The notes: a model not told the origin generated them from the sequence alone. A stretch of DNA of 43,994 bases from Eggerthellaceae bacterium (GCA_910575165.1 CAJTDS010000012.1:37898-81891); one strand, 5' to 3'. Positions 26,309 to 35,229 are shown, counted from the stretch's first letter. Numbers and translations: made by a program.

Positions 26309-28159
26309 TTACAGCTCTAGGTTCTTCTGCTTGTGGCGGATCTTAATGTTGCGCCACACCACGTAGCTGCCCAGCACGAACGCGCCGATGTAGCCGAGTG
26401 CCCCCAGCAGCGGCACGCCCAAAAGCTTCGGCTCCATGTTCGTCCAGCACAGCATGGACGAGCCGATGAACAGGCCGGCCGAAATCAGCGCCATCCCCAG
26501 CGTTCCGCATACGGAGTACAGAGCCGCGATGATGCGGTCCTCCACCTCCACGTCGGCGTTCACCTTCAGCTGCCCGCGGTTGAGCATCTGCAGCGTGTGG
26601 GACATCTGCGTGGGCAGGTGCGCGGCCGATTCGGTGGAGGAAAGCACTGCGGCGCCGAACTCGCGCGCCTTCGTCTCCACAGACGCCCAGGTGAACTCGC
26701 GGCGCTGAATGTGCGTCTGGATGATCTTCACGATGGACTCGTTGGGCGCCACGTCGCTGAGCACGCCCTCGATAGCCAGCATGCTGCGAGCAAGCAACGT
26801 GTACTCCGGCGGCAACGACAAGTCCTGCTTGCGCAGAATCTCAAGGATGTCCGTGAGCAGCTGCCCAATGTTGATGTCGCTCAGGTTCTCGCTCATGTAC
26901 TGGGCCAACAGCAGCGACAGCTTCTCCAGCAGCGCGCCGTAATCCACCTCAGACCCTTGGCGCGTGGCCCCCAGCAGCGCCTCCATCATGAGGAAGGGGT
27001 CGTTCTCCACCGCCGCCTTCATCGCCTTGGTGATAAGCGCCCGCTGCGACACGGTGAGCGTGCCCACCATGCCCAAGTCGATCCAGACAATCTTGCCGTC
27101 TCGCACCACTATGTTGCCGCCATGGGGGTCGGCATGGAAAAACCCGTTATCCACCACCTGGGTTACGTAGCTCTCGGCGATGGCGTGGCCCAGCTTCGCC
27201 AGGTCCCACCCATGGGCGCGGATGGCAGCCTTTTCGCTGATGAGAGGCCCTTCCACGTACTCCATGACCAGCACGTCGTCGGTGGAAAGCTGCGGGTAGG
27301 GAACGGGGCTTTCCACTCCCGGCTGGTCGAACAGCAAGCTGTGGAAACGCTCCAGGTTGCGCAGCTCAACGCAGAAGTCGATCTCCTCGCGGGTGGTGCG
27401 CTCCAGCTCGTCTACCAGGTCGTTCAGCGTCAGCTTCATGCCCTGCTCGGTATGGGTGAGCCCCACGAGCGCCACCACGCGACGCAGCAGCGCCAAATCC
27501 TGCAGCGTATCCTCGGCCACCTGGGGGCGGCGCACCTTCACGGCCACCCACGTGCCCGGCGGCGCAGCTTCGGGGGAAAGGATGGGGGCGGAATCGGAAG
27601 TGGAGGCAGGGGCGGCTGCGGCGGGGGTCGGGCCAGACGCGGGGGCGGCGGGCGAGGCTGCGGCGGCAGCAGGCTTGGAGGCGGCCGCCTGAGCTGCATC
27701 GGCGACGGCGCCGGAATCGCATGCGCCAACGGCCTTCCGCGCTACACCGCGGGGATGCTCGGCAATGCGGGCCTTGTGAACCTGGGCAATGGAAGCCGAC
27801 CCCAGCGGCTTTTCCACCAGCACGTCGAAGGTCTCTTGCCACGGATGGCCCAGCGCCGCGTTCAGCGTCTGCTCCACGGTGGGAAACGGCATGGGCTCAA
27901 CGTCGGTCTGCAGCTTCTTGAAGGCCTGGGCGTATTCCGGCGGAATGACATCGGATCGAGCCGAGGCGATCTGCCCCAGCTTCACGAACGTGGGCCCCAG
28001 CTCTTCCAGCAGCTGCGTGGCCGATTGCGGCGTGAGCCCGGAAAGCACGTGGTACTTGCGCACGATGTGCTCTATTTCCCGAAGCCGGCGCCCCACCTGC
28101 TCGTCTTTGTCGCCGCGCACCTCGCGCACAACCTGCACGACTTCCTTCAACGTAGCCAT
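26309..28159 (-). CDS. AarF/UbiB/ABC1 atypical kinase-like protein with Ala/Pro insert
   Basis: A 616-residue member of the ABC1 (UbiB/AarF) family. The KxGQ motif is at 60-63 (FVKLGQIASARSD), the Ala-rich loop GSASIAQVH at 120-128, the lysine in VAVKVRRP at 208, then NGFFHADPHGGNI and WIDLGMVG as catalytic and metal loops. Two C-terminal helices anchor it (~545-605). Between the Ala-rich loop and the VAVK strand lies a ~65-residue Ala/Pro insert (133-200) absent from usual members. The family supports isoprenoid quinone biology in other bacteria; the exact role here is not known. Confidence 0.92.
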   Translation of the reverse strand: MATLKEVVQVVREVRGDKDEQVGRRLREIEHIVRKYHVLSGLTPQSATQLLEELGPTFVKLGQIASARSDVIPPEYAQAFKKLQTDVEPMPFPTVEQTLNAALGHPWQETFDVLVEKPLGSASIAQVHKARIAEHPRGVARKAVGACDSGAVADAAQAAASKPAAAAASPAAPASGPTPAAAAPASTSDSAPILSPEAAPPGTWVAVKVRRPQVAEDTLQDLALLRRVVALVGLTHTEQGMKLTLNDLVDELERTTREEIDFCVELRNLERFHSLLFDQPGVESPVPYPQLSTDDVLVMEYVEGPLISEKAAIRAHGWDLAKLGHAIAESYVTQVVDNGFFHADPHGGNIVVRDGKIVWIDLGMVGTLTVSQRALITKAMKAAVENDPFLMMEALLGATRQGSEVDYGALLEKLSLLLAQYMSENLSDINIGQLLTDILEILRKQDLSLPPEYTLLARSMLAIEGVLSDVAPNESIVKIIQTHIQRREFTWASVETKAREFGAAVLSSTESAAHLPTQMSHTLQMLNRGQLKVNADVEVEDRIIAALYSVCGTLGMALISAGLFIGSSMLCWTNMEPKLLGVPLLGALGYIGAFVLGSYVVWRNIKIRHKQKNLEL

Positions 28160-28321
28160 GGCACCTCCCGTCGGGCCGCCTCGTCATTCGCTTCTGCAAG
28201 CTTTTACTCTACCATGACCAAACCTCGCATCCTTTCGCATGGAAAAGGCAGTTACAAAGCGGTTACTAAGCCTTACAATACCTGATGAACGCGCGAATCT
28301 CTGCTATGTTCTGACCGCGTC

Positions 28322-28564
28322 TCAAGCCAACTGCGACGGGCGTGGCGCCAACCAGCCGCTGCGTTGCTGGACAATCTGGGCCTGGGGAACGCCGGCATGA
28401 AGGTGGCCGTGGGCATTCCGGGCCAAACGGAGGAAACGCTGCTGCGAACCCTGCGGCTGGCCAACCGCGCCACCACCCAGCGCATGGAGCTGACGATGGT
28501 GCACCCGCAACCCACCCGCCCGGACGAAGCTTCTGTAGCTCGCAAACCGACAGACGAACGGTAA
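28322..28564 (+). pseudogene. Possible remnant of a radical-SAM protein
   Basis: A frame of about 80 codons without a good start reads LGNAGMKVAVGIPGQ then TEETLLRTLRLANRAT, which matches the GlPGeTeedvl strand-helix of radical-SAM (Elp3/MiaB-like) domains. The Cys cluster is absent. It sits in a 512-base gap upstream of AarF. It is probably a decayed fragment; a chance open frame is possible. Confidence 0.35.
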
Positions 28565-28672
28565 CCAGCACTGGACAAGGCCCACCAGCCCCACAAAGCG
28601 AATGGCAAAAACAAGGACGCTCTGCTTGAATTATTCTGTCTCGCTGTTTGGTTCTCTGAGGTTTGAGTCCAG

Positions 28673-29521
28673 CTATAGCCTCAGCGAGCCCATCAGTCTC
28701 TCGATCGAATCTAACGAATCGTCTAAAGAAACGCCTTTCGCATATGAGGCATCAGCAACATAGGAGGACCAAACCTGGCGCATGATAGCCGAAGCGCGAA
28801 TACCTTCGAGCGCAGATTTCCAATTCGCGATAGCCTGCTGGGAGCCTCGCTTTTCCGCAGTGTGGCGAAGCGCCTCTCGAAGATTCTGTTCGCTTATGGA
28901 TCCGGAATAATAGCGTGGGGTGGCATACAGGTCGTAGAAGTCCCTGCCACGCGTGTTCGCCTCACCTCGACTAATCACCGTCTCCAACTTCTCCGCCAGA
29001 ACGGTTGCCGGATGGTAGGACAGCACATCGAGCGTGCCCTGGCCGAACATCAGCTGGAACTTGTGCCTGATCTGCGATGGATAGATGGCATCGCCAGTCG
29101 TGATGTCCACTTTTACCGGCGCGTCGATTCTTCCGTACAAAGCCCTGAGATGCGCACGCCAGTTTGCGCACTCGTCGTCTTCGCGAATGGGCTCTATCCT
29201 TTCGAACACGAATGACGCCCCGTCGCCAACATCGGTTGCGCAGATTTCGCGCAGGGCCTTCTCAACGGTCGCCTCGCCCACATCCATGCCCACGACAGTT
29301 GCGTCCATGTCCATGGTCGTGCGCTGGTAGATGCCGGTCATCGACGAGATAAGAAGGCCGCCCTTGAGCACAAACTTGTCGGCATAGGAGCTATCCGCCA
29401 AGCGCATGAGCAGATGCTCGAAGAGATACATTTGAAGCACTTCCTGGGGCTTGAGGCCATGCTCGTTGGCAAGGTGACGTACTTTCCCTCTCAGGCTTGC
29501 ATCACCTCTCATCTCGCTCAT
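28673..29521 (-). CDS. AbiEii-type nucleotidyltransferase toxin
   Basis: A 282-residue toxin of the type IV toxin-antitoxin system AbiE. Visible motifs: KGGLL at 53-57 and TMDMDAT with Asp71 and Asp73, the polymerase-beta-like nucleotidyltransferase core, then AEKLETVISRG and RGRDFYDLY of the family. The start overlaps the antitoxin stop by four bases (ATGA), so toxin translation depends on antitoxin translation. Family members halt growth on phage infection by NTP transfer, in studied cases onto tRNA. It appears full length. Confidence 0.93.
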   Translation of the reverse strand: MSEMRGDASLRGKVRHLANEHGLKPQEVLQMYLFEHLLMRLADSSYADKFVLKGGLLISSMTGIYQRTTMDMDATVVGMDVGEATVEKALREICATDVGDGASFVFERIEPIREDDECANWRAHLRALYGRIDAPVKVDITTGDAIYPSQIRHKFQLMFGQGTLDVLSYHPATVLAEKLETVISRGEANTRGRDFYDLYATPRYYSGSISEQNLREALRHTAEKRGSQQAIANWKSALEGIRASAIMRQVWSSYVADASYAKGVSLDDSLDSIERLMGSLRL

Positions 29522-30117
29522 TCAAGCACCTCCAGGTACCTCTGCAACTCACCTCGGACGCCCAGAACCTCGCACATCCTGGCAAGCTTGGGCAGGTCGC
29601 GGTCCCGCCTCCTGAAATAGCCCACTATGGCATCTCTCACGAGCTGCGGGTTCACGGTTCCCTTGGCCCTCTCTTGGATGATGTCGGCAATGGAGCGTTC
29701 CGCATCATAGATGGGCACGATGATGCCCATGGGGTCCTTCACAGCTGTCTTGCCCAGTCCGTAGAGCTTGTCGCTCTCGCGATGGATCCCCATGTCCGGA
29801 TAGGCTCGCCTCAGCTCCCGCGGGTTGTAGTCCCGCGGGACACTGACGCTCAGGTTCCCAGGCACGCGATCGGACAGACCCAGCAGATACAGCGCGGTTC
29901 CATGCGAAAGTATGCACTTTGGCCAGCGCATGGTCACTGCCGCAAACTCATCGTCCAGAACATCGAGCGAGCAATAGACGCCCCGAGTCAACCTGTCAAT
30001 CTTGCCGCTGTTCAAGGCATACTCGATCACGCCGGGCGCGAAGCCAGCCTCCTTGAGCTGCGATGAGGTGGCAACCCCTCCCAGCCTTTCGATATGTTCT
30101 GCAACAGACGCGGTCAC
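29518..30117 (-). CDS. AbiEi-type antitoxin / autoregulator
   Basis: A 199-residue antitoxin. The start is GTG 30117 behind TAGGAGG; an ATG overlapping it runs at once into a stop. The N-terminal winged helix (VAEHIERLGGVATSSQLKEAG) binds DNA and the C-terminal domain (DYNPRELRRAYPDMGIH onward) completes the family fold. AbiEi represses its own operon by binding inverted repeats in the promoter, which fits the repeat at 30129-30170. Confidence 0.92.
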   Translation of the reverse strand: MTASVAEHIERLGGVATSSQLKEAGFAPGVIEYALNSGKIDRLTRGVYCSLDVLDDEFAAVTMRWPKCILSHGTALYLLGLSDRVPGNLSVSVPRDYNPRELRRAYPDMGIHRESDKLYGLGKTAVKDPMGIIVPIYDAERSIADIIQERAKGTVNPQLVRDAIVGYFRRRDRDLPKLARMCEVLGVRGELQRYLEVLE

Positions 30118-30128
30118 ATGGCCTCCTA

Positions 30129-30170
30129 GATTAACAGACCTATATTCTAGCGTTTTTGGGTCTAATAATC
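30129..30170 (-). promoter_or_regulatory. abiE promoter with operator-like inverted repeat
   Basis: Bases 30129-30141 and 30158-30170 are imperfect inverted copies (10 of 13) of GATTATTAGACCC. Between them, on the minus strand, TAGAAT (30149-30144) is a likely -10, so a protein on both arms would cover the promoter. Known AbiEi proteins bind pairs of inverted repeats at this place. Confidence 0.55.
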
Positions 30171-30272
30171 TACAAAGCCGAAAGGCACAAGCGGAATCTT
30201 GACGAGCTGCGCCTTTCCGCAGGCCGGCAGACAAACAGGCTCGCTGCCCCTGCCCTGCCTATCGCAATGCGT

Positions 30273-30285
30273 TAGAATCGACCTA
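30273..30285 (+). promoter_or_regulatory. Candidate leaderless promoter of the DMT gene
   Basis: TAGAAT at 30273-30278 ends six bases before the ATG at 30285; no ribosome site is present. Confidence 0.5.
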
Positions 30286-31184
30286 TGAATATGCAGCGCT
30301 CACACTCCTCTAAACCGCTTTGGCTCTACAAGGGCCTGCTGCTGCTTGCGGCGGCTATTTGGGGGCTGGGTACGGTGGTCATCAAGTCAACTGTGGACGT
30401 GTTTCCGCCGTTGTGGCTGGTGGGCGTGCGGTTCGGCTGCGCGGGACTGGTACTTGGCGCCGTCACGTTCGGTCGCATCCGTCCCTACCTGAACAGCGAC
30501 CATGTGCGCGCCGGCGTGCTGCTGGGCGTGCTGCTGTTCCTCTCCTACTGGACCAACTCGCTGGGGCTTACCGACACCACCGCGTCGAACAGCTCGTTTC
30601 TGACCACGCTGTACGTGGTAATCGTGCCTTTTCTAGCGCTGCCCGTGCTGCACAAGCGCCCCACCTTCGCAAACGTGGGCGCAGCCCTGCTGTGCATCGC
30701 CGGCGTGGGGTGCGTGGCCTACAACGGCACCGCCGGGTTCAGCCTGCGCTTCGGCGATCTGGTGACCATGGCGTCGGCCCTGTTCCTGGCCCTGCACGTG
30801 CTGTACACGTCGAAGCTGGCGCCGCACCGCAACATGACCGCGCTCACGGTAATCCAGTTCCTGGTTGCCGGCGCGCTGGGCGCGATGTTCGGCCTGGCCA
30901 GCGGAAACACGCCCGATTTCGCAAACCTTACGATTGATACGTGGATCAGCATCGGCTACCTGGCGCTGTTCGCTTCGGCCATTGCGCTGTTCCTGCAGAA
31001 CGTCTCGCTCGCGCACGTGCCGCCGGCTCCGGCATCGCTGTTTCTGTCCACCGAATCGGTCTTCGGCGTTACCTTCAGCATGCTGTTCCTAGGCGAGCAG
31101 CTTACCGCCTCGCTGGCCTTGGGCTTCGCCCTCATCTTCGTAGGCATCCTGGTAAGCGAGTACTTCTCGGCCCGACGCAGCTGA
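30285..31184 (+). CDS. DMT/EamA-family transporter
   Basis: A 299-residue drug/metabolite exporter with ten helices in two EamA repeats. The first half contains AAAIWGLGTVVIKSTVDVFPPLWL and SYWTNSLGLTDTTASNSSFLT; the second ends in ASLFLSTESVFGVTFSMLFLGEQL, the family's typical proline/glutamate-rich tail of each repeat. The start at ATG 30285 fits the adjacent -10 hexamer. No neighbour hints at the substrate. Confidence 0.92.
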   Translation: MNMQRSHSSKPLWLYKGLLLLAAAIWGLGTVVIKSTVDVFPPLWLVGVRFGCAGLVLGAVTFGRIRPYLNSDHVRAGVLLGVLLFLSYWTNSLGLTDTTASNSSFLTTLYVVIVPFLALPVLHKRPTFANVGAALLCIAGVGCVAYNGTAGFSLRFGDLVTMASALFLALHVLYTSKLAPHRNMTALTVIQFLVAGALGAMFGLASGNTPDFANLTIDTWISIGYLALFASAIALFLQNVSLAHVPPAPASLFLSTESVFGVTFSMLFLGEQLTASLALGFALIFVGILVSEYFSARRS

Positions 31185-31274
31185 CCAAGCAGAAATCACC
31201 CATGCGTAAGTTGCACGAACGTCCAAGCGAAAACGGAGCAAACAGCCAGGTAAATCCCACATTTTTGTCCATGC

Positions 31275-31287
31275 TATAATTGCATCA
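31275..31287 (+). promoter_or_regulatory. Candidate leaderless promoter of the glycosyltransferase gene
   Basis: A perfect TATAAT at 31275-31280 ends six bases before the ATG at 31287, so the transcript would begin at or beside the start codon. No ribosome site; no consensus -35. Confidence 0.6.
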
Positions 31288-32924
31288 TGGTGCTTCCCGT
31301 GAAACAGATTCCGAACGAGAACAACGGCAACACGCGCGAAAGCCAACCGAGCGCTGGGCGGCCCTGCGTCTGCCTGTTCTCGGCCCTCTACGCTCCAAGC
31401 ACCGGAGGCGTGGAAGGGTACACGCGCCACCTCGCCCATGCCCTGGCGCGCATGGGCTGGCGGGTTATCGTGGTGGCCATGAACACCCACGGCCGCGAAG
31501 GGTATGTTCACGAAGCGGACGGCGACTTGCGAGAGCAGACGGGCGATGCGCACCAACCGCAGGCAAGCGGCGCGAAAGGTCTGCAGCAGGAAGGTAATCG
31601 GGAGCCGCGGATCAAAGGCAGCCCGAAAGACATTGCCTGCGATACGCCGCGCCCGGTCACACACGACAGCATCGCGGAACCCCCAACGGGCACGCAGCAT
31701 GCCCCTGGCCGAACGGGCGCGGAACCCCCAACGGGCACGCAGCATGTCTCCGTCCGTCCGACGCCACGAGCAGCAGGCGCGGCGCAGCCGTTGGTGGAGG
31801 TAGTGCGGCTGCCGTGCAAACCGTTGCTGGGCGGTCGCTACCCGGTGCCGCGCAAAAACGCCGAATTCCGTGCCCTTTGGCGCTGGCTCGAATCACAACG
31901 CATTAACTACGTAGTTGTGAATACGAGATTCTACCTGTTGTCCCAGATGGGAATGGAGCTTGCCCAAAGCAAGGGCATTCAGCCCGTAGTCATCGAACAC
32001 GGGTCGGCCCACCTTACCATGGGAAGTCCGCTGCTCGATTGCGCGGTGCAGGCCGTCGAGCACAGCCTTACCCGCAAGGTGGCCAGCTACCCCGCCAGCT
32101 TCTACGGCGTGTCGCAACGAGCCTGCGCCTGGCTGCACCACTTCGGCATCACGGCAAGCGGCGTGCTGCCCAACGCTATCGACGCCGACGAATTCGCCAC
32201 CCTTGCGCGCACCTGCCCGCGCAACTTCCGCCAGGAACTGGGCCTGCCCGACGACGCTGTCGTGCTCGCCTTCATAGGGCGCCTTGTTCCCGAAAAGGGC
32301 ATCATGCCCCTGGTCGAAGCCGTGCAGCACCTTAAGACCGACCGCCCGGTGGCACTCCTGGTTGCAGGCGACGGACCGCTTGCCCAGCAGCTGGCCCAGC
32401 GCCCGCCGACGCCGCTCGCACCAAGCAGGCAGGGGGCGTTGCAGGAAAACGCGCAATGGGCGCAACAGAAGGGGCCGCAAGACGGGCCGAAAGCACACGG
32501 CTCCATCAGTGCGGAGCTCGGTGGCACCCCTTCGCCCGAAGGCCCCTCCGATGCAAGCCGTATCGTGCTATTGGGAGCCCTTGAACGCCGCCAAGTTGCG
32601 GCGCTGCTGGCCCAGGCCGATTTGCTCTGCCTGCCCTCCCGCTCCGAAGGATTCGCTACCGTGCTCCTGGAGGCCGCCGCCGTGGGAACACCCGCACTGG
32701 CGACGCCGGTGGGCGGCACCGACGAGCTTATCCCCTCCCCCGAATTCGGCATCGTAATCCCCGACAATCGCCCCGAAACCATCGCGAAAGCCCTTGAAAA
32801 GGCGCTCTCCCAGCCCGAAGCCCTCGCCGCCGTAGGCCGGAACGCTGCGAAGCGGGTCCGCGAGCACTTCAGCTGGAGGGCCACCGCCAGCGTGCTTGCA
32901 GGGGCGGGACAGGGGGACGCGTGA
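31287..32924 (+). CDS. Family 4 glycosyltransferase with two disordered inserts
   Basis: A 545-residue GT-B retaining glycosyltransferase. The N-terminal half shows LFSALYAPSTGGVEGYTRHLA; the C-terminal GT4 domain shows IGRLVPEKGIMPLVEAV and PSRSEGFATVLLEAAAVGTP with the donor-binding Glu-x7-Glu, then TPVGGTDELI. Two segments interrupt the fold: residues ~75-170, Gln/Pro-rich with the repeat AEPPTGTQH, and ~370-420, also low complexity. The first holds two 45-base tandem DNA units (31674, 31719). Its role is probably in glycan or glycolipid assembly; donor and acceptor are unknown. Its 3' end lies inside a strong hairpin (32898-32972). Confidence 0.9.
   Translation: MVLPVKQIPNENNGNTRESQPSAGRPCVCLFSALYAPSTGGVEGYTRHLAHALARMGWRVIVVAMNTHGREGYVHEADGDLREQTGDAHQPQASGAKGLQQEGNREPRIKGSPKDIACDTPRPVTHDSIAEPPTGTQHAPGRTGAEPPTGTQHVSVRPTPRAAGAAQPLVEVVRLPCKPLLGGRYPVPRKNAEFRALWRWLESQRINYVVVNTRFYLLSQMGMELAQSKGIQPVVIEHGSAHLTMGSPLLDCAVQAVEHSLTRKVASYPASFYGVSQRACAWLHHFGITASGVLPNAIDADEFATLARTCPRNFRQELGLPDDAVVLAFIGRLVPEKGIMPLVEAVQHLKTDRPVALLVAGDGPLAQQLAQRPPTPLAPSRQGALQENAQWAQQKGPQDGPKAHGSISAELGGTPSPEGPSDASRIVLLGALERRQVAALLAQADLLCLPSRSEGFATVLLEAAAVGTPALATPVGGTDELIPSPEFGIVIPDNRPETIAKALEKALSQPEALAAVGRNAAKRVREHFSWRATASVLAGAGQGDA
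31674..31763 (+). repeat. 45-bp tandem repeat inside the glycosyltransferase gene
   Basis: Two units start at 31674 and 31719. The first 28 bases of each are identical (opening GCGGAACCCCCAACGGG) and the rest has diverged. In frame, it adds 15 residues per unit to a disordered insert. Confidence 0.8.
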
Positions 32925-32972
32925 CAGGGGGGACGTGCGCTTTTGGCACGCGTCCCCCTGTCCCGCCCCTGC
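32898..32972. repeat. Perfect 25-bp inverted repeat overlapping the glycosyltransferase stop
   Basis: Bases 32898-32922 are the exact reverse complement of 32948-32972, with a 25-base loop that contains a further imperfect GACAGGGGGG copy. The left arm encodes the last residues (AGAGQGDA), and the stop lies at its edge. It could act as a transcript end or stabiliser, or be a REP-like palindrome inserted at the gene end. No T tract follows. Confidence 0.85.
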
Positions 32973-33191
32973 TGCATCCCCGCGTCTTGCGTGTTTCGCC
33001 ATTAAAGCTTCTTAAGGCTTCTTGATTCCCGCTGCTTTCGATTGCCCGCAGCCCGTCCGTTTAGGTAGTATGTTGGTAGGCTTTTGCGACGACGAGCAAG
33101 GCAGCCGCCGGCTCAAAACTGCCGAGCCGCCTTGCCCCGCGCCGCAACCGCCAACCCGCCCGATTCCGCAGACGTACCAGGTAGGACCGCC

Positions 33192-33857
33192 ATGGCGAAC
33201 ATCTTTCTTGTTGAGGACGACACATCTTTGCGCCACGAAGTGCAGGAGATCCTTGAAATCCAGGGTTTCCGGGTAACCTGCTGCCAGCATTTCCCGTCCG
33301 CCGCGGAGGAGGCCCTGGCCAGCGAAGCGGAATGCGTGCTGCTGGACCTGAAGCTTCCCGGCACCTCGGGGCAGGCCATCTGCCGCAGCCTGCGCGCCCG
33401 CAGCAACGTGCCCATCATCGTGCTCACCTCGTCGGAGAGCGAGTTCGACGAGGTGACCTGCATGAACCTGGGCGCCGACGGTTACCTGACCAAGCCGTAC
33501 TCCCCCGCCGTGCTGATCGCCCACATCCAGTCGGTGCTGCGGCGCGTCAGCAGCGCCCCGTCGCGGACTCTGGCCCACGACGGGCTTTCGGTGGACCTGG
33601 CCCGCTCGACGGTCACCTTTGAAGGCACCTCGGCGGAGCTCACGAAAAACGAGCTGCGCATCTTGGCCCTGCTCATGTCCAACCCCGGTTGCATCATCAG
33701 CCGCCAAGAGCTGATGCTGGAGCTATGGGAGTCGGACTCGTTCATCGACGACAACACCCTCACCGTCAATGTGAACCGCCTGCGCACGAAGCTGGAGGAG
33801 CTGGGCGTTCCGTCCGATTACGTGCGCACCAAGCGCGGCCAGGGCTATTCGGTGTAG
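33192..33857 (+). CDS. OmpR/PhoB-type response regulator of the Bce-like module
   Basis: A 221-residue regulator. The receiver domain has the acidic pair Asp9-Asp10 (VEDD), phospho-acceptor Asp52 (LLDLKLPG), Thr79 and Lys101 (TKPYSP). A winged-helix DNA-binding domain follows (LTKNELRILALLMSNPG through VRTKRGQGYSV). ATG 33192 is chosen since the receiver begins at once with MANIFLVED; the open frame upstream is non-conserved. It is followed by its kinase 122 bases on and by an ABC transporter, the order of BceRS-AB peptide-resistance modules. Confidence 0.95.
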   Translation: MANIFLVEDDTSLRHEVQEILEIQGFRVTCCQHFPSAAEEALASEAECVLLDLKLPGTSGQAICRSLRARSNVPIIVLTSSESEFDEVTCMNLGADGYLTKPYSPAVLIAHIQSVLRRVSSAPSRTLAHDGLSVDLARSTVTFEGTSAELTKNELRILALLMSNPGCIISRQELMLELWESDSFIDDNTLTVNVNRLRTKLEELGVPSDYVRTKRGQGYSV

Positions 33858-33979
33858 GCGGGCAGCGGGCGCAAGGGATGCGCTGCCGCGGAGAGCATGG
33901 CGGCATGCCGGCTGTGCGGGCAGCGGGGTGCCATCGCGTTGGCGGCGAAAAGGCTAGGCTGGTTGGGAGATGATGCAAC

Positions 33980-35179
33980 ATGGACGATGATGGCGTGACC
34001 TGCGCGGACGCACTAGACGCACCGGCGGACAGCTGCGACCTTGTCGACGAAGCCGCCGGCCCGCGGTCCTTCGAGCTGGGCGCGTCCTTCACGCTGGGCT
34101 CCTTCCTCAAAGACCGCGCGCGGGTGCTGGCCATCGCGGCGGTGACCATGCTGTGCTGCGCCGCCATGCTGGGCGCCCTGGGGGTGAACGCCTGGGGGTG
34201 CTTCGCCTTCGAACTGGTGCTGGCCGCTGCCCTTGGTGCGGCGCTGTTCCTGCAATACCGGCAGCGGCGCATTTTCTACCAGGAGCTCTCCGACACTTTC
34301 GCGGGCCTTGAGAACCCGTCGTTTCTGCCCGAGATGGTGGAGGAGCCCCGCTTTCTGGAAGGGCAGCTGGCCCATGAGGCGCTGCGGCGGGCCATCTCCC
34401 TTGCCGACCGTGAAGCGGCCGTCTACCGGGACGACCTGGAGAATCACCGGCAGTTCGTGGAGCTGTGGATACACGAGGTGAAGACCCCGCTGGCGGCGGC
34501 GCGTCTCACCGCCAGCAAGGTGCACGGCGCCGAATCGGACATGCTGCGCCGCGAGCTGGAGCGCATCGAGTCGGCCGTGGAGAGGTCGCTCTACTACGCC
34601 CGAGCCACGTCGCCCACCATCGATTACGAGCTAAAGGAGGTGTCGCTGGCCTCCCTGGCGAAAACCGCGGTGCGCAAGAACGCCAACCTGCTCATGGAAT
34701 GCGGCGTGGCGCCCACCGTGGACATCGACCCGGCCGTCATGGTGGTGGCCGACGCGTCGTGGCTGACGTTCATCCTGGGCCAGCTCATCTCCAACTCAGC
34801 GAAGTACGGGGCAACCACGCTCGCGTTCACCTGCCAGGAGCTTGACGCGAACACGCCCCGCGGCCGCACGCTGCTGATCATGGACGACAACGGCCGCGGC
34901 ATTCCCGCCAAGGACATGCCCCGCGTGTTCGAGCGGGCCTTCGTAGGCGAGAACGGCCGGTCGCAATCGGCCGCCACGGGCATGGGGCTGTACTTCGTGG
35001 CGCTTCTGGCCCACAAGCTGGGCGTTACGGTGGACCTGTTCAGCACCGAGGGCCAAGGGACCCGCGCAACCCTCACCTTCCCCCACGACCGCCGCATTTA
35101 CCTGCGGAAACTTCAGCTGACCGAAAGCTGCGAAAGGCAACGGCTTGCAGGAGAAGGGCAACCGACAACCTGCGGATAA
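33980..35179 (+). CDS. Sensor histidine kinase, intramembrane-sensing (BceS-like)
   Basis: A 399-residue kinase. Two helices (~49-68 and ~72-92) are joined by only a few residues, so it has no real extracellular sensor; such kinases read the state of a partner ABC transporter. The phospho-acceptor is His165 in LWIHEVKTPLA. The ATPase domain shows the N box (QLISNSAKYG), G1 (DDNGRGIP) and G2 (ATGMGLYFV). A ~48-residue acidic cytoplasmic head precedes the first helix. Confidence 0.94.
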   Translation: MDDDGVTCADALDAPADSCDLVDEAAGPRSFELGASFTLGSFLKDRARVLAIAAVTMLCCAAMLGALGVNAWGCFAFELVLAAALGAALFLQYRQRRIFYQELSDTFAGLENPSFLPEMVEEPRFLEGQLAHEALRRAISLADREAAVYRDDLENHRQFVELWIHEVKTPLAAARLTASKVHGAESDMLRRELERIESAVERSLYYARATSPTIDYELKEVSLASLAKTAVRKNANLLMECGVAPTVDIDPAVMVVADASWLTFILGQLISNSAKYGATTLAFTCQELDANTPRGRTLLIMDDNGRGIPAKDMPRVFERAFVGENGRSQSAATGMGLYFVALLAHKLGVTVDLFSTEGQGTRATLTFPHDRRIYLRKLQLTESCERQRLAGEGQPTTCG

Positions 35180-35229
35180 GGGATAGCGAGCACGCAAAGC
35201 CCGCGGCACGCGCGACCCACGGCACGCAA

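Noticed and set aside
24453-28285. Long plus-strand frames of 637 and 650 codons
   Set aside because: Antisense of the LCP and AarF genes.
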